From the NCBI RefSeq assembly GCF_030385785.1, contig NZ_JAUEDK010000009.1, positions 1 to 64,000 of the forward strand: a stretch of 64,000 nucleotides of DNA, given 5' to 3'. The stretch is from Crenobacter oryzisoli. Its GTDB lineage: Bacteria > Pseudomonadota > Gammaproteobacteria > Burkholderiales > Chromobacteriaceae. The notes below the pieces were generated by a model, which was not told the DNA's origin, made no database searches, and worked only from the letters and a program-made list of their open reading frames with translations. Positions 1-8,050 of this stretch are shown piece by piece (position 1 is the stretch's first letter; each line of letters begins with the position of its first letter). The position numbers and the translations under genes were made by a program.

Positions 1-1
1 G

Positions 2-289
2 TTTGTGATCGTCGATGGCCATCCGATCCACAAGGCGAAGCTGGTCAGGGACTATGTGGAGAGCTTGGAAGGCAAGCTCAACCTGTTCTACTTGCCGCCT
101 TACTCGCCGCAACTGAATCCGGACGAGCAGGTCTGGGCGCACGTGAAGCGCCAGGTATCAAAGCGTCTGGTGCAAAACCATGAGGAAATGAAGCGGCTAG
201 CAATCGGCGCCTTGCGTCGAATCCAAAAGCTACCCGGGCTGGTGAAATCGTTCTTCCGCCAGCCTGAGTGCCAATATGCCTGCCAGTGA
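2..289 (+). CDS. IS630-family transposase, C-terminal part (5' end outside window)
   Basis: The reading frame is open from the first bases of the window, so the gene begins upstream and only about 95 C-terminal residues are visible. They match the end of the DDE catalytic domain of IS630-type transposases: VDGHPIH carries the second Asp and PPYSPQLNPDEQVW carries the catalytic Glu, about 35 residues apart, followed by the usual basic tail (HVKRQV). It would cut and join DNA at TA targets. Whether the element is intact cannot be judged. No clean IS630 terminal repeat was recognised after the stop. It sits at the outer edge of the accessory segment next to glmS. Confidence 0.85.
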   Translation, partial: FVIVDGHPIHKAKLVRDYVESLEGKLNLFYLPPYSPQLNPDEQVWAHVKRQVSKRLVQNHEEMKRLAIGALRRIQKLPGLVKSFFRQPECQYACQ

Positions 290-666
290 CAATACTTTTG
301 CAAAGCTTAGTATATTCATTAAATGGCTTATTACCTCGCCTCGTGACAGGCTTTATTGTTTCCGATTGATGAATGGCAAAAATGTCCGCACTATGCATTT
401 ATGAAAAATCAATAGGTTGCGGCAACTACTCATCCTCGGTAAGTTTGCACTCTCTGGGGACAGATGCACTTCACAGTTACAAATTTGTTTGCACTCAGCA
501 TTTCTTCTCTCCCCTCCCGAGCCCGCCAACATACCAAAGACATATTATCAACACATAGCCAATCGCCCGAGATCCGACACTTAGCTTCCCTCTGCGCCAA
601 ACAGGCTGTTGAGAGGCACGACCATCTGCCTCCTCCTTGCCGAATACTTCTGTGCCACCAAGACAA
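290..666. other. Intergenic region without a recognisable gene
   Basis: This stretch of about 380 bp lies between the transposase stop and the terminator of the leftward transporter gene. It is more AT-rich than the chromosomal backbone. The only structured element I see is the 17-bp repeat at 343-359, shared with the glmS-proximal transposon-like end. A weak repeat of gtttgcactc occurs at 442-451 and 487-496. The open frames here are short and without family resemblance. Confidence 0.6.
343..359 (+). repeat. Third copy of the Tn7-like end repeat
   Basis: The sequence gtgacaggctttattgt differs at two positions from gtaacagactttattgt at 5353-5369 and is in the same orientation. The identity extends on both sides: tcgt before and ttccgat after, giving 26 bases (341-366) with two mismatches against 5351-5376. 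Placed 5 kb apart, the two copies bracket the whole accessory segment. This could be an internal TnsB-like site or the end of an older, stacked insertion. Confidence 0.6.
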
Positions 667-698
667 ACCGCCCCCCGGTCTGGACCGGCAGGGCGGTG
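667..698 (-). terminator. Rho-independent terminator of the CynX-like transporter operon
   Basis: Read leftwards, the arms ACCGCCC and GGGCGGT enclose an inner CCGGTC-CA-GACCGG hairpin. They are followed by TTTGTCTT. It lies about 30 bp past the transporter stop codon. Confidence 0.65.
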
Positions 699-728
699 AC
701 ATGAATCAACCAGAAGCGCCGCGTGGCA

Positions 729-1955
729 TCAGGCCGGCTTTGGCTCACCCACTTGAATTTCAGCCAGATCCTGCTGAAAACGCTGGTAGCTGGCCGGCGA
801 GAAACGTATTGCTAGTACCAGCATGCCCAGACTGGCAATGGTCATCAGCAACCAGATGTAGGACAGATCATTGAATGCATCACGCAGGCTACCGGCGGTC
901 AGCGGGACCAAGCTGGCAATGATGAAGCCCCCCCCTTGTACGAAGGCAGTAAAGTTTCCGGCCAGGGTCGGGTCTTTCAGGTGGTCCATGGCGACGATGA
1001 TGGATAGTGGGAACAAGAGACCTATGCTGACGCCCAGCAGCGATACGGCAATGTAAGGTGCCTGCAGTGGCGCAACAATCAACATCACGTAGCTCGCGGC
1101 GACTAGCAGCAGCGAGGTAGCCAGCAAGCCACGACGATCGGGGAAGCGGCCAATGACAAGCGACAGCCACAGCGCGGTCAACGCCTCGACAATGGTCAGC
1201 ACCGACAGCAGTAGCCCGGCCGTACCCTTGGCCAGTCCCAGACCGATGTAGAACGGCGAGATCCACGCCATGGCCAGCATGAAGGCGCCGGTGCCGATGC
1301 CGAAGAAAAGTAGCAACGACCAGCAGCGACCAATGCGCCAGAACGGTGCGCTTCGGGCGGTTACTTGTACGCTGCTGCGGCCCTCGTACTGGCTTCGGCG
1401 CGATGCCAGCAGCCAGTACACGGTGGCGGCTACGGCCGGCAGCGACCAGCTGGCCAGGGTGGACAACCAGCCGAACTGGTCTTCGAGCCAGGAAGCGGTA
1501 CCGGAACCAATGGCGGCTCCCACCACGATGCTGTTGGAGTACAGTGCGATGACGCTGCTGGTACTGGCGCCGAAATTGCGCTTGATGAAGCCCGGCAGTA
1601 GCGCCTGGATCACGGCGATGCCCAGCCCTACCAGGGCGGCGCTGGTGAACAGACCATAACTGTTATCGGTCCACAAACGCATCAGGCAAGCGATGGCGAT
1701 GACGGCGCCACCAATGGCAATACCGCCTCCCTCACCCAGTGCCTGGCGGATACGCCCGGCATAGATGGCACCCAACCCCATCATCAAGACCGGGATGGAA
1801 GTCAGCAGGCTGATTCCTACCGATTTGACCCCGGCAAATTGGCTGATGGACTGAACCAGAGGACCAATGGCGGCGATGGCCGGTCTTAGGTTAAGCGACA
1901 GTAGCAGGATAGCAAGCAAGAGGAGGATGCCTGCCGGCTTGGCATGTTGACTCAT
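729..1955 (-). CDS. MFS transporter, CynX/NimT family
   Basis: This is a 408-residue polytopic inner-membrane protein with about 12 hydrophobic segments, the standard size for a major facilitator. The N-terminal segment LNLRPAIAAIGPL is the signature of the CynX/NimT/YeaN branch (cyanate and 2-nitroimidazole transporters). The substrate here cannot be predicted; export or uptake of a small organic compound is likely. The start has AGGA upstream. It is the last gene of a leftward group after the tautomerase (2021-2251) and a small unknown frame (2267-2551), so the three may serve one catabolic or detoxification function under the divergent control region near 2560. Confidence 0.8.
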   Translation of the reverse strand: MSQHAKPAGILLLLAILLLSLNLRPAIAAIGPLVQSISQFAGVKSVGISLLTSIPVLMMGLGAIYAGRIRQALGEGGGIAIGGAVIAIACLMRLWTDNSYGLFTSAALVGLGIAVIQALLPGFIKRNFGASTSSVIALYSNSIVVGAAIGSGTASWLEDQFGWLSTLASWSLPAVAATVYWLLASRRSQYEGRSSVQVTARSAPFWRIGRCWSLLLFFGIGTGAFMLAMAWISPFYIGLGLAKGTAGLLLSVLTIVEALTALWLSLVIGRFPDRRGLLATSLLLVAASYVMLIVAPLQAPYIAVSLLGVSIGLLFPLSIIVAMDHLKDPTLAGNFTAFVQGGGFIIASLVPLTAGSLRDAFNDLSYIWLLMTIASLGMLVLAIRFSPASYQRFQQDLAEIQVGEPKPA

Positions 1956-2020
1956 GACAATTCCTGTTCAAGCAGTGGGTGATCGGCCCGGCTGCTGCAA
2001 GGCGACCGGGCGAGGGTGAA

Positions 2021-2251
2021 TCAATAGGTGTAATCGGGCCGTCTCAGCAGATCCGTCATGCGCGGGACGATCAGCGCCTGGTAGACCTGCTGCTGCCACA
2101 GCGCCGGTTCAACCGGCTGCAGATCGACCGACACGGCCCCGGTAGGGCATGACAGTTCCTGTTGCAGCAACTGCGTGAGCGATTGCTGGATGCGCTCCAG
2201 GTTGGCCGCAGGGATGTCGGCCTTGAAGCAATGGATGACGACATGTGGCAT
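2021..2251 (-). CDS. Tautomerase, PptA-like (4-oxalocrotonate tautomerase superfamily)
   Basis: This is a 76-residue protein beginning Met-Pro, so Pro1 becomes the catalytic N-terminal base after Met removal, as in all tautomerases of this superfamily. MPHVVIHCF, the central SVDLQPVEPALWQQQVY and the C-terminal RPDYTY closely follow E. coli PptA (YdcE; MPHIDIKCF ... KKPGYSM). It would interconvert keto and enol forms of a small aromatic or dicarboxylic substrate in the cytoplasm. It lies 15 bp after the upstream frame and 65 bp before the transporter, probably co-transcribed. The natural substrate is unknown. Confidence 0.82.
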   Translation of the reverse strand: MPHVVIHCFKADIPAANLERIQQSLTQLLQQELSCPTGAVSVDLQPVEPALWQQQVYQALIVPRMTDLLRRPDYTY

Positions 2252-2266
2252 GAGGAGCTCCAGGGT

Positions 2267-2551
2267 TCAGCTCAGTCCAGCGGACTGCATGGCGGCAATG
2301 CCTTCCGGCTTCAGCACGTTGTAATGGCCCACCGCCAGATCGTGCCAGCAGATGTCGAGACCGGCCCGGATGCCCTCCGCGATGAAGGACTCGCCATCAC
2401 CACGAGCCCGCCAAACCAAGATGGCGCAGCGCAGGGGCTTGTCGGCCAGGGTAATCTGGTAATCCGGTGAGTAGATCACGTGGCCTCGATCAGAATGCGA
2501 CCAGCCAAGCCAAAAATGCCAAATGGGTTGACCGCAAATGAGCGGCATCAT
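2267..2551 (-). CDS. Small unknown protein, possible thioesterase C-terminal remnant
   Basis: This 94-residue frame is immediately upstream of the tautomerase. I do not recognise it with confidence. Its second half (PLRCAILVWRARGDG ... ICWHDLAVGHYNVLKPEGI) resembles the last quarter of the thioesterase domains that end peptide synthetases: a strand, then a Trp, then GxHYxxLxxP, which holds the catalytic His. The nucleophile Ser region is absent, so if related it is a remnant. No Shine-Dalgarno is visible for the ATG at 2551. A GTG near 2479 with GAGG in front is an alternative start. A phosphopantetheinyl transferase lies 1.1 kb away. Confidence 0.4.
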   Translation of the reverse strand: MMPLICGQPIWHFWLGWSHSDRGHVIYSPDYQITLADKPLRCAILVWRARGDGESFIAEGIRAGLDICWHDLAVGHYNVLKPEGIAAMQSAGLS

Positions 2552-2560
2552 ACAGTGACT

Positions 2561-2574
2561 GGAATGATCATTCC
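2561..2574. promoter_or_regulatory. Perfect palindrome, candidate operator
   Basis: GGAATGATCATTCC is a perfect 14-bp palindrome 10 bp upstream of the leftward operon start and in the divergent region shared with the reductase at 2752. A second copy of its first ten bases (GGAATGATCA) lies at 2644-2653. Such spacing fits a dimeric regulator; the TetR-type protein at 4550 is a candidate. Confidence 0.45.
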
Positions 2575-2643
2575 AAATTAATTATTCATTTTGCATTTTT
2601 GCTCGCAAAACCACAGAGCATGGACTCATGGTCTGAAACGATC

Positions 2644-2653
2644 GGAATGATCA
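2644..2653. repeat. Second copy of GGAATGATCA operator-like element
   Basis: GGAATGATCA is followed by GGAAT rather than TTCC, so it is a half-perfect match to the palindrome at 2561-2574, 83 bp away. It lies about 100 bp upstream of the reductase start. Confidence 0.35.
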
Positions 2654-2751
2654 GGAATAAAGACATGCCAGCTCCGGCTGGCCTATCAGGCCGCGGATGC
2701 ACTCACAAAAGCGTCGGTTCATCACCGGCAAGACAGATCAAGGACATCACA

Positions 2752-3630
2752 ATGAACAGCACAATCCCCACCACCGTTGCAGTGTTGGGTACGGGCCTGA
2801 TTGGCGCGCCAGTAGCGCGCAATCTGGCAAACAAGGGATTCAAGGTGAAGGTATGGAACCGCACGGCGGCCAAGGCGCAGGCGATCGAGCAGGACAATCT
2901 GCAGGCCTGCGCCAGCGTGGCTGAGGCCGTCAGCGATGCCAGCTACATCGTGACTGTGCTGAAAGACGGCGACAGCGTCGCTTCGGCCATGGCGGCCGGC
3001 AGTGGGCATTTTCTGCCGGGTGCCAAATGGATACAGCTCAGTACGGTGGGGATCGACGCCAGCGTCAGCCTGGCCAGCCTGGCCCTGCAGCAGCAACTGG
3101 TGTACTTCGATGCGCCGGTGCAAGGGACACGTCAACCTGCCGAGCAAGGCCAGCTGATCATTCTGGCAGCCGGACCGCTGACTGAGCGGGAAGCGGTGCA
3201 GCCCTTGTTTGACGCCATCGGCAAACGCACACTTTGGGTAGCCGACAATGCCGGTCAGGCGAGCCGGTTGAAGCTGGCCCTGAACAACTGGGCATTTGCC
3301 CTGACGCATGGGCTGGCAGAGAGCCTGGCTCTGGCCAAAGGTCTGGGAGTAGACCCGGCACTGGTCGTCGACGTGGTCAGCAACGGGCCAATGGATTGTG
3401 CCTATTTCCAGCTCAAGAGCGCAGCCATTCTGGCAGACAACTACACTCCAAGCTTTACGGTTGCCAACGCGGTGAAGGACGGCAAACTCATCGTCGAGGC
3501 TGCTCGCCAGGCAGGTGTGCAGGCCAATGTGGCTGCCGCCGGATTACAACGCTTTGAACGAGCCCTTGCCGCCGGCCATGGTGACAAAGACATGGCCGCC
3601 AGCTTCCTAGCGTCAGACTCCCCTATCTGA
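2752..3630 (+). CDS. NAD(P)-dependent oxidoreductase, beta-hydroxyacid dehydrogenase / 6PGDH-like family
   Basis: This is a 292-residue protein. The N-terminal Rossmann motif VLGTGLIGAPVARNLANKG (about residues 8-26) fits the family, and VWNRTAAKAQAI with an Arg after the second strand suggests NADPH preference. The helical C-terminal domain carries the conserved KLALNNW region with the catalytic Lys. Relatives reduce or oxidise 3-hydroxyisobutyrate, tartronate semialdehyde or succinic semialdehyde, or act as imine reductases; the substrate is not predictable. The start at 2752 was chosen because AAGGA precedes it and the Rossmann fold begins right after; the frame is open further upstream. 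It is divergent from the tautomerase-transporter group. Confidence 0.8.
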   Translation: MNSTIPTTVAVLGTGLIGAPVARNLANKGFKVKVWNRTAAKAQAIEQDNLQACASVAEAVSDASYIVTVLKDGDSVASAMAAGSGHFLPGAKWIQLSTVGIDASVSLASLALQQQLVYFDAPVQGTRQPAEQGQLIILAAGPLTEREAVQPLFDAIGKRTLWVADNAGQASRLKLALNNWAFALTHGLAESLALAKGLGVDPALVVDVVSNGPMDCAYFQLKSAAILADNYTPSFTVANAVKDGKLIVEAARQAGVQANVAAAGLQRFERALAAGHGDKDMAASFLASDSPI

Positions 3631-3646
3631 CCATCGCCTGCTAGTG

Positions 3647-4465
3647 TCAGGGAGTCCACCACCCACGGCCACGCAGATCGACCGAGGTGTATACGCTGCC
3701 CGCTGCAAAGGCAAAATTCACCTCGAACGGCTGAACCCGGTGTTGCCATTCACTGCGAGATGCCGGTGCCAGCCATAGGCGGCCTGCATCCCGTTCCAGC
3801 AGGCAGACTTCGAATTCGGTGAAATCAACGACGCGGCCCAGGCGGTAAGACATGGCCTTGTAGCCGGCCTCTTTGGCCGAAAAGATCAGCGTGGCTACGG
3901 CGGACAGCGCCTCCCGAGGCAAGTACGCACGATCTGCGGCGGTACAGCAGACAGCCAGAATACTGTCCAGCTGATCACCGGTGGCCAGCGGTTCGCAATC
4001 CAGCCCCAGCTCGCCAGGTTCCGCACTGAATGCCACCACTGCTGCAGCTAGATCAGGGCTATGGGTAATGGCCCCCGTGACACCGTCAGGCCACCGGGGC
4101 ATACCAGCTGCATCGCGTCCAACCACCGCGCCATGCATATGCAGGCTGGCCAACGCCTGTTCAGCACACAAACGACCGGCCAGGAAAGATACCTGCCGGG
4201 ACCGGACTACCCTTGCGGGAATCGCAGGGTGCAGGCTGGCGGGCGTAATATCCCCCAGCAAAGCATCCAGCGCCGGCAGCGACAAGGCCGCGATCGCCAC
4301 CTTGCCCATCTGCAGTGGCCACGGTCGCCACAATGCGGCCAGGCTGTTGGTCGCCTCTATGCCCCGGATAGACAGCCCATGCAGCAGCGCGGGCAGCACG
4401 CCCGCCTGCTCAACATCGCTTAACATGCTGTGATAGCCTTTAGCGCTTGCAGACATGCCGGGCAT
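3647..4465 (-). CDS. 4'-phosphopantetheinyl transferase, EntD/Sfp superfamily
   Basis: This 272-residue enzyme would transfer phosphopantetheine from CoA to a Ser of carrier proteins (peptide or polyketide synthetases, or acyl carrier proteins). EntD-type motifs occur in order: GRLCAEQAL, PRWPDGVTGAITHS, LGLDCEP (Mg-binding Asp and Glu) and FSAKEAGYKA (the second acidic/Lys motif). No synthetase is encoded in this window, so its clients are elsewhere or lost. It converges on the reductase gene. Starts at 4465, 4456 or 4426 are possible; 4426 has AAAGG in front, so the N-terminus may be 13 residues shorter. It is divergent from the TetR gene at 4550. Confidence 0.82.
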   Translation of the reverse strand: MPGMSASAKGYHSMLSDVEQAGVLPALLHGLSIRGIEATNSLAALWRPWPLQMGKVAIAALSLPALDALLGDITPASLHPAIPARVVRSRQVSFLAGRLCAEQALASLHMHGAVVGRDAAGMPRWPDGVTGAITHSPDLAAAVVAFSAEPGELGLDCEPLATGDQLDSILAVCCTAADRAYLPREALSAVATLIFSAKEAGYKAMSYRLGRVVDFTEFEVCLLERDAGRLWLAPASRSEWQHRVQPFEVNFAFAAGSVYTSVDLRGRGWWTP

Positions 4466-4549
4466 ACTAACAGAGCATCAGCCAGCTCTCCCGTGGCCGA
4501 ACGGACCAGCGATGATGTCAACGCCACCCTCTCTCATTTGCCGATTACT

Positions 4550-5131
4550 ATGCATACCCCTCATTTTCATCCCGACGACGCAGCCGACGCGGCCATGCGC
4601 ATTTTCTGGCAAAAAGGCTATGCTGCCACGTCGATCCAGGATTTGGTCGAGGGAACCGGCCTGTCGCGCAGCAGCCTATACAACACCTTTGAGAGCAAAC
4701 ACGGCCTGTTTCAGCACGCCTTGCGCCGTTACCACGGGCAGACTGCGGCCAACGTCGCCCTGCTGGCTGAAGATGGCTCTGCCGTAGCTCGCGTGCGCGC
4801 TCTGTTGCAGCAGATCGTCACGAATGAACTGACCGACACATCCTGTTGCGGCTGCCTGGTGGCTAATACTGCACTGGAACTGGGTGGGCGCGACAGCATA
4901 GTGACCAGCTTGCTGGGCGAGCACTTCACTATCCTGGAGACCGCCCTTATCGCCCTGATGCAACGAGGGCAGCAACAGGGGGAAATCGCCTCAGAGAAAT
5001 CGCCCATCGCCTTGGCGCGTTTCATCGTGGCTACCATTCAGGGCCTGCGCGTGCTGGGCCGGGGCTATAGCGGAGCCGAACAGCCGCAGCGCCTGAACGA
5101 CGTCATCGATATCGCCCTTGCCTCCCTGTAA
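4550..5131 (+). CDS. TetR/AcrR-family transcriptional regulator
   Basis: This is a 193-residue regulator. Residues about 8-50 form the N-terminal helix-turn-helix (AAMRIFWQKGYAATSIQDLVEGTGLSRSSLYNTF, split here as the typical ATSIQDLVEGTGLS plus SSLYNTFESKHGLF). The remainder is the helical ligand-binding and dimer domain. A Cys-rich spot (TSCCGCLVAN) near the ligand domain start is common in the group that includes regulators of MFS pumps and reductases. It is divergent from the phosphopantetheinyl transferase by 84 bp and may control that gene, the divergent operons at 2.5 kb, or itself. The upstream open frame to 4430 has no start signal. Confidence 0.85.
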   Translation: MHTPHFHPDDAADAAMRIFWQKGYAATSIQDLVEGTGLSRSSLYNTFESKHGLFQHALRRYHGQTAANVALLAEDGSAVARVRALLQQIVTNELTDTSCCGCLVANTALELGGRDSIVTSLLGEHFTILETALIALMQRGQQQGEIASEKSPIALARFIVATIQGLRVLGRGYSGAEQPQRLNDVIDIALASL

Positions 5132-5151
5132 ACCGAAGGCATACAGAAATT

Positions 5152-5180
5152 TGGACTGCCCCTAGAACGATGGACACTCC
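5152..5180 (+). mobile_element. Possible IS3-family terminal remnant
   Basis: tggactgcccct ... atggacactcc resembles the outer ends of IS3/IS150-group elements (TGxACTGCCCC ... TGGACACT). It is followed by a short interrupted frame and then the terminator at 5283. No transposase is present, so at most it is a relic. Confidence 0.3.
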
Positions 5181-5282
5181 ACTTCTTGGAGAGAAAGTAG
5201 CCTTTTTCTGCCCAAGGCAGAAATGGTGAGTTTGGCCAATACATTGCCTGAAGGATAGAAAGGCGGCAGTAACTCATATATG

Positions 5283-5317
5283 AAGCGAAAAGAGGCCCTA
5301 GGGCCTCTTCGCTTTTC
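5283..5317. terminator. Bidirectional terminator between TetR gene and glmS
   Basis: The perfect 18-bp palindrome AGAGGCCCTAGGGCCTCT is flanked by aagcgaa and tcgctttt. Read leftwards it ends in CTCTTTTCGCTT, fitting glmS. Read rightwards the longer arms end in CGCTTTTC, fitting the regulator gene. If the glmS-proximal transposon-like end is real, glmS transcription now runs through it to this terminator. Confidence 0.65.
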
Positions 5318-5332
5318 TAGCATGACTAGCGG

Positions 5333-5380
5333 ATGACAGACTTCATTGTCTCGTAACAGACTTTATTGTTTCCGATCACA
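5333..5380 (-). mobile_element. Putative Tn7-like transposon terminus at the attTn7 position
   Basis: Reading away from glmS, the sequence starts TGTGATCGG 21 bp after the glmS stop codon. It then carries two direct repeats, ACAATAAAGTCTGTTAC (5369-5353) and ACAATGAAGTCTGTCAT (5349-5333), in exact 20-bp phase. Tn7 ends also begin TGTG, carry repeated TnsB sites of about 20 bp starting GACAAAATAG, and insert 20-25 bp past glmS. No tns gene is visible within the 5.3 kb to the left, so the element is larger than the window, defective or non-autonomous. This is an inference from position and pattern. Confidence 0.55.
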
Positions 5381-5401
5381 AGTCATGAACCTAGCCGGTG
5401 C

Positions 5402-7231
5402 TTACTCGACCGTCACCGATTTAGCCAAGTTGCGCGGCTTGTCCACGTCGGTACCGCGCGCCAGTGCGGCGTGGTAGGCGAGAATCTGTACCGGGATCGC
5501 GTGTACCACCGGGCTCAGCACACCAACGTGGCGCGGAGTGCGGATCACGTGCACCCCTTCCGACTCGCTGAAGTGGCTGTCGGCATCGGCGAACACGAAC
5601 AGCTCGCCGCCGCGCGCACGCACTTCTTGCATGTTCGACTTCACCTTTTCCAGCAGGCTGTCGTTCGGTGCGATCACTACCACCGGCATCGCACTGTCGA
5701 CCAGCGCCAACGGACCGTGCTTCAGTTCGCCGGCCGGGTACGCCTCGGCGTGGATATAGCTGATTTCCTTCAGCTTCAGCGCGCCCTCCAGCGCGATCGG
5801 ATAGTGCAGGCCGCGACCGAGGAACAGCGCGTGGTCCTTGGCGGCAAACTTGTCGGCCCAAGCCTTGATCTGCGGCTCCAGGTTCAGCGCATGCTGCACG
5901 CTGCCCGGCAGGTGGCGCAGGTCGTCGAGATAGCCGGCCTCCTGTTCGGCCGACACACGGCCGCGTACCTTACCCAGCGTCACCGCCAGCGTGAACAGCG
6001 CCACCAGTTGGGTGGTGAACGCCTTGGTCGAGGCAACGCCGATTTCGGCGCCGGCACGAGTGTAGAACACCAGTTCCGATGCACGTGGAATCGCCGACTC
6101 ACGCACGTTGCAGATCGACAGCGCGTACTGGTGGCCGCGCTCCTTGGCGTACTTTAGCGCCTCCATGGTGTCGAGCGTCTCGCCCGACTGCGAGATGGTC
6201 ACCACCAAGTGCTGTGGGTCGGCCCAGGCGTTGCGGTAGCGGTATTCACTGGCGATCTCGACATCGCACTGCACGCCGGCGATGCTCTCGATCCAGTACT
6301 TGGCAGTCAGGCCGGCGTAGTAGCTGGTGCCGCAGGCAATGATTTTCACGCCGGTCAGCTTGGGCAGCAGCGCCTCGGCGTTCTCTCCGAACAGCTGCAT
6401 CGCGAAGCCGGCGTCGAGCACCGCCTCGATGGTGTCGGACAGCGCCTTCGGCTGCTCGTAGATTTCCTTCTGCATGAAGTGGCTGTACGGACCCAGCTCC
6501 AGCGATGCGAGCGACACGTCGGACAGGTGCACCTCGCGCTCGACGACCGCGTCATGCTTGTCGACGATAACGACGCTGTCGCGACGCAGATGACCGATGT
6601 CGCCCTCTTCCAGGAAGATCACCTTGCGGGTGGCCGACAGAATCGCCGACACGTCCGAGGCGATGAAATTCTCGCCCTCGCCCAGGCCGATCAAGAGCGG
6701 ACAGCCCATGCGCGCGCAGACCAGCTCGTCCGGACGGTCCAGCGCGATCACGCCGATCGCGTAAGCGCCGGTCAGCTCGCGCACCGCACGGCGCACCGCC
6801 TCGAACAGGTCGGGGGCATTCTGGTAATGGTGGTGAACGAGATGCGCGATCACTTCGGTATCGGTCTGCGACTCGAAGGTGTAGCCGAGCCCCCTCAGAT
6901 GCTCGCGCTGTTCCTCGTGGTTCTCGATGATGCCGTTGTGCACCACCGCAATCAGGCCGTGCGACACGTGCGGGTGGGCGTTCGGCTCGGTCACGCCGCC
7001 GTGCGTCGCCCAGCGGGTGTGGCCGATGCCGAGCTGGCCGTGCAGCTGCTCGGCGGCCGCCGCCTGCTCCATTTCGGCGACGCGACCGACCCTGCGCACC
7101 CGGCGGATCTTGTCGCCGTCCAGCACGGCCACACCGGCCGAATCATAACCCCGGTACTCGAGGCGCTTGAGGCCGTCTACCAGAACCGGAACGATATCGC
7201 GCTTGGCGATGGCGCCAACGATGCCGCACAT
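5402..7231 (-). CDS. glmS: Glutamine-fructose-6-phosphate aminotransferase (isomerizing)
   Basis: This 609-residue cytosolic enzyme makes glucosamine-6-phosphate from fructose-6-phosphate and glutamine, the first step to UDP-GlcNAc. The start MCGIVGAIA places Cys2 as the N-terminal nucleophile of the class II amidotransferase domain (about 1-220, with HTRWATHG). Two SIS sugar-isomerase domains follow ([22 protein letters not shown] at the C-terminus). The start at 7231 is preceded by AAGGAG and overlaps the stop of the DeoR gene by one base, so the two genes are translationally coupled. Its 3' end is the Tn7 target in bacteria, and here an accessory segment abuts it. Confidence 0.97.
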   Translation of the reverse strand: MCGIVGAIAKRDIVPVLVDGLKRLEYRGYDSAGVAVLDGDKIRRVRRVGRVAEMEQAAAAEQLHGQLGIGHTRWATHGGVTEPNAHPHVSHGLIAVVHNGIIENHEEQREHLRGLGYTFESQTDTEVIAHLVHHHYQNAPDLFEAVRRAVRELTGAYAIGVIALDRPDELVCARMGCPLLIGLGEGENFIASDVSAILSATRKVIFLEEGDIGHLRRDSVVIVDKHDAVVEREVHLSDVSLASLELGPYSHFMQKEIYEQPKALSDTIEAVLDAGFAMQLFGENAEALLPKLTGVKIIACGTSYYAGLTAKYWIESIAGVQCDVEIASEYRYRNAWADPQHLVVTISQSGETLDTMEALKYAKERGHQYALSICNVRESAIPRASELVFYTRAGAEIGVASTKAFTTQLVALFTLAVTLGKVRGRVSAEQEAGYLDDLRHLPGSVQHALNLEPQIKAWADKFAAKDHALFLGRGLHYPIALEGALKLKEISYIHAEAYPAGELKHGPLALVDSAMPVVVIAPNDSLLEKVKSNMQEVRARGGELFVFADADSHFSESEGVHVIRTPRHVGVLSPVVHAIPVQILAYHAALARGTDVDKPRNLAKSVTVE

Positions 7232-8022
7232 TATTTTCTCCTTGAACTGTCGGTTGGCGAAGGCGCGCAAATCAGCGTAATGCCCTTCGCTTGAATCTTT
7301 TCCCTCGCGTCCACAGCGAGGGCGTCGTCGGTCACCAGGGTGTGGATCTTGTCCCACGGCAACTCGAGGTTGGGAATGCGTCGGCCGATCTTGTCCGATT
7401 CGACCATAACGATCACCTCGCGCGCGACGTCGGCCATGACCCTTGAGAGGCCCACCAGCTCGTTAAAGGTGGTGGTGCCACGCTCCAGGTCGATGCCGTC
7501 CGCGCCGATGAACAGCTGGTCGAAGTCATAAGAACGCAGCACCTGCTCCGCTACCTGCCCCTGGAAAGACTCGGAATGCGGGTCCCATGTTCCGCCCGTC
7601 ATCAGAAGGGTCGGCTCGTTCTCCAGCTCGCGCAACGCGCTGGCCACATTGAGCGAGTTGGTCATCACCACCAGACCACGCTTGTTGCCCAGCAAAGGAA
7701 TCATTGCGCTGGTGGTGGTGCCGCTATCGATGATGATGCGGTTGTGGTCCCGGATCCGTTCGGCGGCAGCTCGAGCGATGGCAAACTTTCGGTTTGAAAC
7801 CTGCTCGACATCCCCTTCGACCACCATCTCGCTGGGTAGCGACACCGCACCGCCGTAGCGGCGCAGCAACAGCCCCCCCGTCTCCAGCAGGGCAAGATCC
7901 TTGCGGATGGTGACCTCGGAAGTCGCGAAACGCCGGGTCAGCTCGTCGACGCTCACCTCGCCCCGTTCCTGCACCAGTGCCGCGATGGCATGGCGACGCT
8001 GCTGGGTATTTCGTTTCGTCAT
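7231..8022 (-). CDS. DeoR/GlpR-family transcriptional regulator of amino sugar genes
   Basis: This is a 263-residue protein. The N-terminal DeoR helix-turn-helix is at about 5-55 ([22 protein letters not shown] ... [12 protein letters not shown]). It is followed by the DeoR sensor domain with the sugar-phosphate binding motif DSGTTTSAM and [10 protein letters not shown]. The family senses phosphorylated sugars; coupling to glmS (TAATG overlap) points to glucosamine-6-phosphate or a related metabolite. Two TTTCGTTTCG repeats overlap its own start and imply autoregulation of this gene and glmS. No Shine-Dalgarno is visible before the ATG, which may itself depend on operator-overlapping sequence. 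Confidence 0.88.
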   Translation of the reverse strand: MTKRNTQQRRHAIAALVQERGEVSVDELTRRFATSEVTIRKDLALLETGGLLLRRYGGAVSLPSEMVVEGDVEQVSNRKFAIARAAAERIRDHNRIIIDSGTTTSAMIPLLGNKRGLVVMTNSLNVASALRELENEPTLLMTGGTWDPHSESFQGQVAEQVLRSYDFDQLFIGADGIDLERGTTTFNELVGLSRVMADVAREVIVMVESDKIGRRIPNLELPWDKIHTLVTDDALAVDAREKIQAKGITLICAPSPTDSSRRK

Positions 8023-8039
8023 GCATTTGTTTCGTTTCG
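8010..8039. promoter_or_regulatory. DeoR-type operator: two TTTCGTTTCG repeats 20 bp apart
   Basis: TTTCGTTTCG occurs at 8010-8019 and again at 8030-8039, a spacing of exactly 20 bp (about two helical turns). Each copy is itself a duplicated TTTCG. DeoR-family regulators are known to bind such repeated CGAAA elements. The first copy lies over codons 2-5 of the deoR-type gene and the second between its start and the -10 box. Confidence 0.65.
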
Positions 8040-8050
8040 AAAGTTTATAG

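Noticed and set aside
464-874. A 136-codon frame overlapping the end of the CynX-like gene
   Set aside because: Most of it lies over the terminator and the antisense strand of the transporter; composition and sequence do not look like a protein.
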